From NCBI GenBank assembly GCA_900539255.1, contig UQBJ01000010.1:1-53684 (forward strand): DNA of 53,684 nt. The letters run 5' to 3'. Below the pieces are notes generated by a model. It saw only the letters and a program-made list of their open reading frames with translations, searched no databases and had not been told where the DNA came from. The translations under genes were made by a program, and so were the position numbers. This stretch comes from an uncultured Campylobacter sp. GTDB lineage: Bacteria; Campylobacterota; Campylobacteria; Campylobacterales; Campylobacteraceae. Shown piece after piece: positions 51,197 through 53,684 of the stretch (positions are counted from its first letter, which is position 1; every line of letters begins with the position of its first letter).

Positions 51197-52933
51197 TTAC
51201 TCCGCTCTTGATTGATTTTTGAGCGTTTCATCGTAGTTGATTTCAGCCTTTTTGCCTACAAATCTTTTTCTGTTTGCGTTAAATTCAGCATTAAAAAGGC
51301 TTCTTTGTGGCTCAAAGCCCGAAATTTCAAAGCCCGCTATGTCGATGAGGGCGTGGATTAAATCATCTATCATAAAGGGTTTTTTCGTGGCATTTTTAAT
51401 CCGCGCGTAAATTTCAGGGTGTTTGGCGCGAAATTCATTGCTTGCATACACGACAAAGGGGATTTCTAGCATAAAACGCGTGATTTTGCTGTCCGTTCGC
51501 AAGGGCGCATTGCCCGTGTCAAAGACATCATCGCCGTGGTCGCTTATGTAAATCACTATGCTATCGCTGTTTGCAAAGCGTTTTATGATTTCGTCCAAAA
51601 TAAAATCCGTGTATAAAATGGCATTTGCGTTTTGTGCTAAGGTTTGCTTGCCCCTTGTGCTGCGTATATCTTGTGCTTTGAAGCGTTCAAATTCCTTTGG
51701 GTAGCGGTTAAAATAATGAATGTGATTGCCCATCAAATGCAAGCTTATAAAAAGGCTTTTGTCCTTATCTTGCGCGCTCAATACCTCGTCTAAAATCGGC
51801 AAAATCGCCCCGTCTGGCTTCATCGTGTCAAGGCTGTTGCCCGCCTTGCTACTACTCGTCCAGTGCAACTCATCGCTACGGCTAAATATAGTCGTGGTTG
51901 CCTTGCTCCAAAGGCTGAACTGCTCTTGGTTTGAGATAACTATGCTTTTGTAGCCGCCAAGTTTCATTGTGTCGATAAGGTTTAAATAACGATACCACGG
52001 CGTTTGAATGTCATCTTGGTTCGCAAAGCTAAGCACCTGCGAGAGCGACTCAAATGTCGTTACCTGCGTGGAAATGACATTGTCGAAGATAAAAAGATTG
52101 TTTGGTTTTTCAGCACTCAAACGGGCGAAATTTGGCGTGTTGGGTAGATAATAGCCATAAATTTGCATTAAATTGCGTTGTGCTGACTCGCCGATGATGA
52201 GAATGATATTTTGAATTTGCTTATCTTTTGGGGCTTTGGTGAAATTTATGTCTTTGATAAATTCGGCGAAATTTGCGTCAAGTTCTTTGTATTCGTTCAT
52301 CGCCCCGAGTATAAAATCAAGCGAGCCTTTAACCGAGCTTGTGGCGTTGTAGATGACATCGCTTGTTCGCTCATAATGCGGGCGCAAGCGGAAAATATGC
52401 ACGGCAATTAGGGCGATTAAAAGCGTGAGAAAGACTATCCAAAAAATCTTTAATGCCCCCCCCCCGTGAGCGAGTTTCGCAAAGATGACATTACCATAAC
52501 GATAAACAAGTGCCAAAACGCCAAGCGTTAAAAGCGACAAAACGCCAAATTTTAAGCTCAAATACTCGCCCAAAAATTCACGCGTTTCATTTGGATCACT
52601 TTGCAAAGCCACGCCAACAAGGTGTTCGTTGAGCGTGCCGCCAAAATTCAGCACTAAAAAGAGATTTACGATGAGCAAAAGCACGCTAGCTAGCGTAACG
52701 ATGAGAACAAAGGCGTTTTTTATGCGCTTAAATGGCACATAATAAATCAAGCAAAACGCCATAAAATAGGTGCAAAAAAGCATAGACTCTCTGTAAAAAA
52801 ACGAATACCACCAGTAGCTATCGAAAAGTTTAGGGATATTATAAAACTGCGCCAAAGCGATATAAAGGGAGTTTAGCACGAGCAAAAGGGCGAAATTTTT
52901 AGCAAAAAAGCTGTCCTTAAAAAACACCATCAT
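51197..52933 (-). CDS. eptC: EptC-like phosphoethanolamine transferase with a phase-variable G tract
   Basis: 578 residues. Five N-terminal membrane helices (to about residue 182) and a periplasmic alkaline-phosphatase-fold domain. The metal site near GESAQRNLM (248-256) and YISDHGDDVF are present. The residue aligned with the Thr nucleophile of MCR and EptA is Ser here, as in other GES-type members. In C. jejuni EptC adds phosphoethanolamine to lipid A, the flagellar rod protein FlgG and N-glycan. A run of ten G (codons 157-160, HGGGA) lies between helices 4 and 5, in frame here (ON). An OFF change would remove the whole catalytic domain. Confidence 0.88.
   Translation of the reverse strand: MMVFFKDSFFAKNFALLLVLNSLYIALAQFYNIPKLFDSYWWYSFFYRESMLFCTYFMAFCLIYYVPFKRIKNAFVLIVTLASVLLLIVNLFLVLNFGGTLNEHLVGVALQSDPNETREFLGEYLSLKFGVLSLLTLGVLALVYRYGNVIFAKLAHGGGALKIFWIVFLTLLIALIAVHIFRLRPHYERTSDVIYNATSSVKGSLDFILGAMNEYKELDANFAEFIKDINFTKAPKDKQIQNIILIIGESAQRNLMQIYGYYLPNTPNFARLSAEKPNNLFIFDNVISTQVTTFESLSQVLSFANQDDIQTPWYRYLNLIDTMKLGGYKSIVISNQEQFSLWSKATTTIFSRSDELHWTSSSKAGNSLDTMKPDGAILPILDEVLSAQDKDKSLFISLHLMGNHIHYFNRYPKEFERFKAQDIRSTRGKQTLAQNANAILYTDFILDEIIKRFANSDSIVIYISDHGDDVFDTGNAPLRTDSKITRFMLEIPFVVYASNEFRAKHPEIYARIKNATKKPFMIDDLIHALIDIAGFEISGFEPQRSLFNAEFNANRKRFVGKKAEINYDETLKNQSRAE
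52456..52465 (-). repeat. Homopolymer G10 tract (ON) inside eptC
   Basis: Ten consecutive C on the plus strand. The coding reading GCT CAC then three GGG codons and GCA keeps the frame. Confidence 0.9.
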
Positions 52934-53105
52934 CGATAATCCTTGAATTTTTAGGGCAAATTATAGCGAATTTTGCTAATGTTTTTACAACAAACGCTTT
53001 TTGGGCTTGAAAATTCACATTTGCGAGCTTTTTTGAGAATTCGCACTCTTTTAACGGGCTTTTAAATTTACATTAAAAAAAGCTCAAAATAACAAGAATT
53101 TGTTT

Positions 53106-53684
53106 GTCATACTGAGCGTAGCGAAGTATCCATAAATTTAAAAAGTTTGTCTTAATTTCTTTGTGGATATTTCGCCTACGGCTCAATATGACAATGAAAA
53201 ATAGCTCAAAACGACAAGCCGAGCTTTTAAGGGCTTTCGTCATTGCACCCTTGCAAAAAAAGCAATGCTTAAATTTATGGATTGCCACGAGTTTGCACGC
53301 TCACGCTTTGCAAATTCTCGCAATGACAAAATCCTTGTCATACTTATAAATTCTTTCGCATTGACTTAATCTTTGTCATACTGAGCGATAGCGAAGTATT
53401 CATAAATTTAAAGTGTGAATTTACACCTTTAAAGCGTGCCTTAAATTTCTTTGGATTTTTCGCTACGCTCGAAATGACAAAGTCCTTGTCATACTGACTT
53501 GTTTTGTTGTCATACTGAGCGCAGCGAAGTATCCACGAATTTAAAGCACAAATTTGCACCTTTAAAGTGTGGATTTTTCGCTTTCTAACGAAAGCTCAAA
53601 ATGACAAAGTCCGTTTTCTTTGTCCGTCATTGCGAGCGTGGCAATCTATAAATTTAAACGCAAATTTACCTTTGGATTGCCACG
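53106..53684. repeat. Cluster of dispersed palindromic repeats in alternating orientation
   Basis: No credible gene from 52934 to the end (751 bases). Type A, GTCATACTGAGCG then NAGCGAAGTATCCATAAA, is at 53106-53140, 53375-53409 and 53509-53543. Type B, GTCATTGCGAGCGTGGCAAT, is at 53623-53656 with reverse copies near 53279-53328 (with internal expansions) and a cut-off copy at 53671-53684. Type C, GGATTTTTCGCTACGCTCG then AAATGAC (reverse, as variants), is at 53164-53191, 53449-53476 and 53571-53605. Apparent ORFs here only translate the repeats. Confidence 0.85.

Noticed and set aside
53073..53559. Two ORFs of about 71 residues on the minus strand at the window end
   Set aside because: They translate the palindromic repeats (WILRYAQYD-type peptides) and have no ribosome site; such products are a known annotation artefact.

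Overview
The window reads as chromosomal DNA of a Campylobacter-lineage epsilonproteobacterium. The flgQ-flgP pair next to gyrA, the CtsW and MapA genes, the MOMP-era gene blocks, AAGGA-type ribosome sites, extended TGnTATAAT promoters and the protein sequences all fit the C. jejuni group. G+C looks nearer 40% by eye than the roughly 30% of C. jejuni. No rRNA, tRNA, CRISPR array, prophage or transposase was seen.

Most of the window is short blocks that are contiguous in C. jejuni (locus numbers from memory) but joined in a different order. 259-5106: flgQ, flgP, gyrA, ctsW, mapA (Cj1025c-Cj1029c). 5331-10635: a DASS anion transporter, a DUF455 ferritin-like protein, cmoB, a large EF-hand protein and a small ORF. 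10686-21696: trxA, yraN, hom, alaC, two envelope proteins, a SpoU methylase, rsmI and rpmE (Cj0147c-Cj0155c), interrupted between hom and alaC by a 4 kb island holding two complete restriction-modification pairs. 21807-26753: two methyltransferases (one is RsmD), a small coiled-coil protein and the agmatine-to-putrescine genes aguA and aguB flanking a cation efflux gene. 27014-33708: truA, an LptF/G-type permease, prepilin peptidase, uppS, a Cj0823-like gene, coaBC and glmU, all on the minus strand. 33952-38833: priA, a pseudopilin, two small proteins, and uvrB divergent. 38857-40520: a decayed accessory spot with a frameshifted DUF2971 gene and the C-terminal stub of an Eco57I-type restriction-modification gene. 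40569-44193: an iron alcohol dehydrogenase, glmM, lspA, hemJ. 44329-52933: a surface and transport region with a di-haem peroxidase (3' frameshift), a TonB-dependent receptor, a Bcr/CflA efflux pump, a small outer-membrane barrel and a phosphoethanolamine transferase. 53100 to the end is a cluster of dispersed palindromic repeats.

Three themes stand out. First, two surface-related genes (the TonB receptor and the EptC-like transferase) each carry an in-frame run of ten G, the classic Campylobacter contingency-locus signature; both are in the ON frame here. Second, RAATTY (the motif whose methylation marks DNA for uptake in C. jejuni) is packed into particular spots: an 11-site cluster upstream of the efflux gene, an 8-site spacer after alaC, and in-frame low-complexity inserts in RsmD, the prepilin peptidase, GyrA and the EF-hand protein, while uvrB is near background. 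Third, two genes are broken by what looks like a single missing base in a short A/T run, which could be slippage, decay or sequencing error.

Functionally the window combines information processing (gyrA, uvrB, priA, rRNA/tRNA modification), envelope building (glmU, glmM, uppS, lspA, LptF/G, eptC), natural-transformation machinery (ctsW, pseudopilin, prepilin peptidase), flagellar disk proteins (flgP, flgQ) and DNA-entry barriers (R-M pairs).
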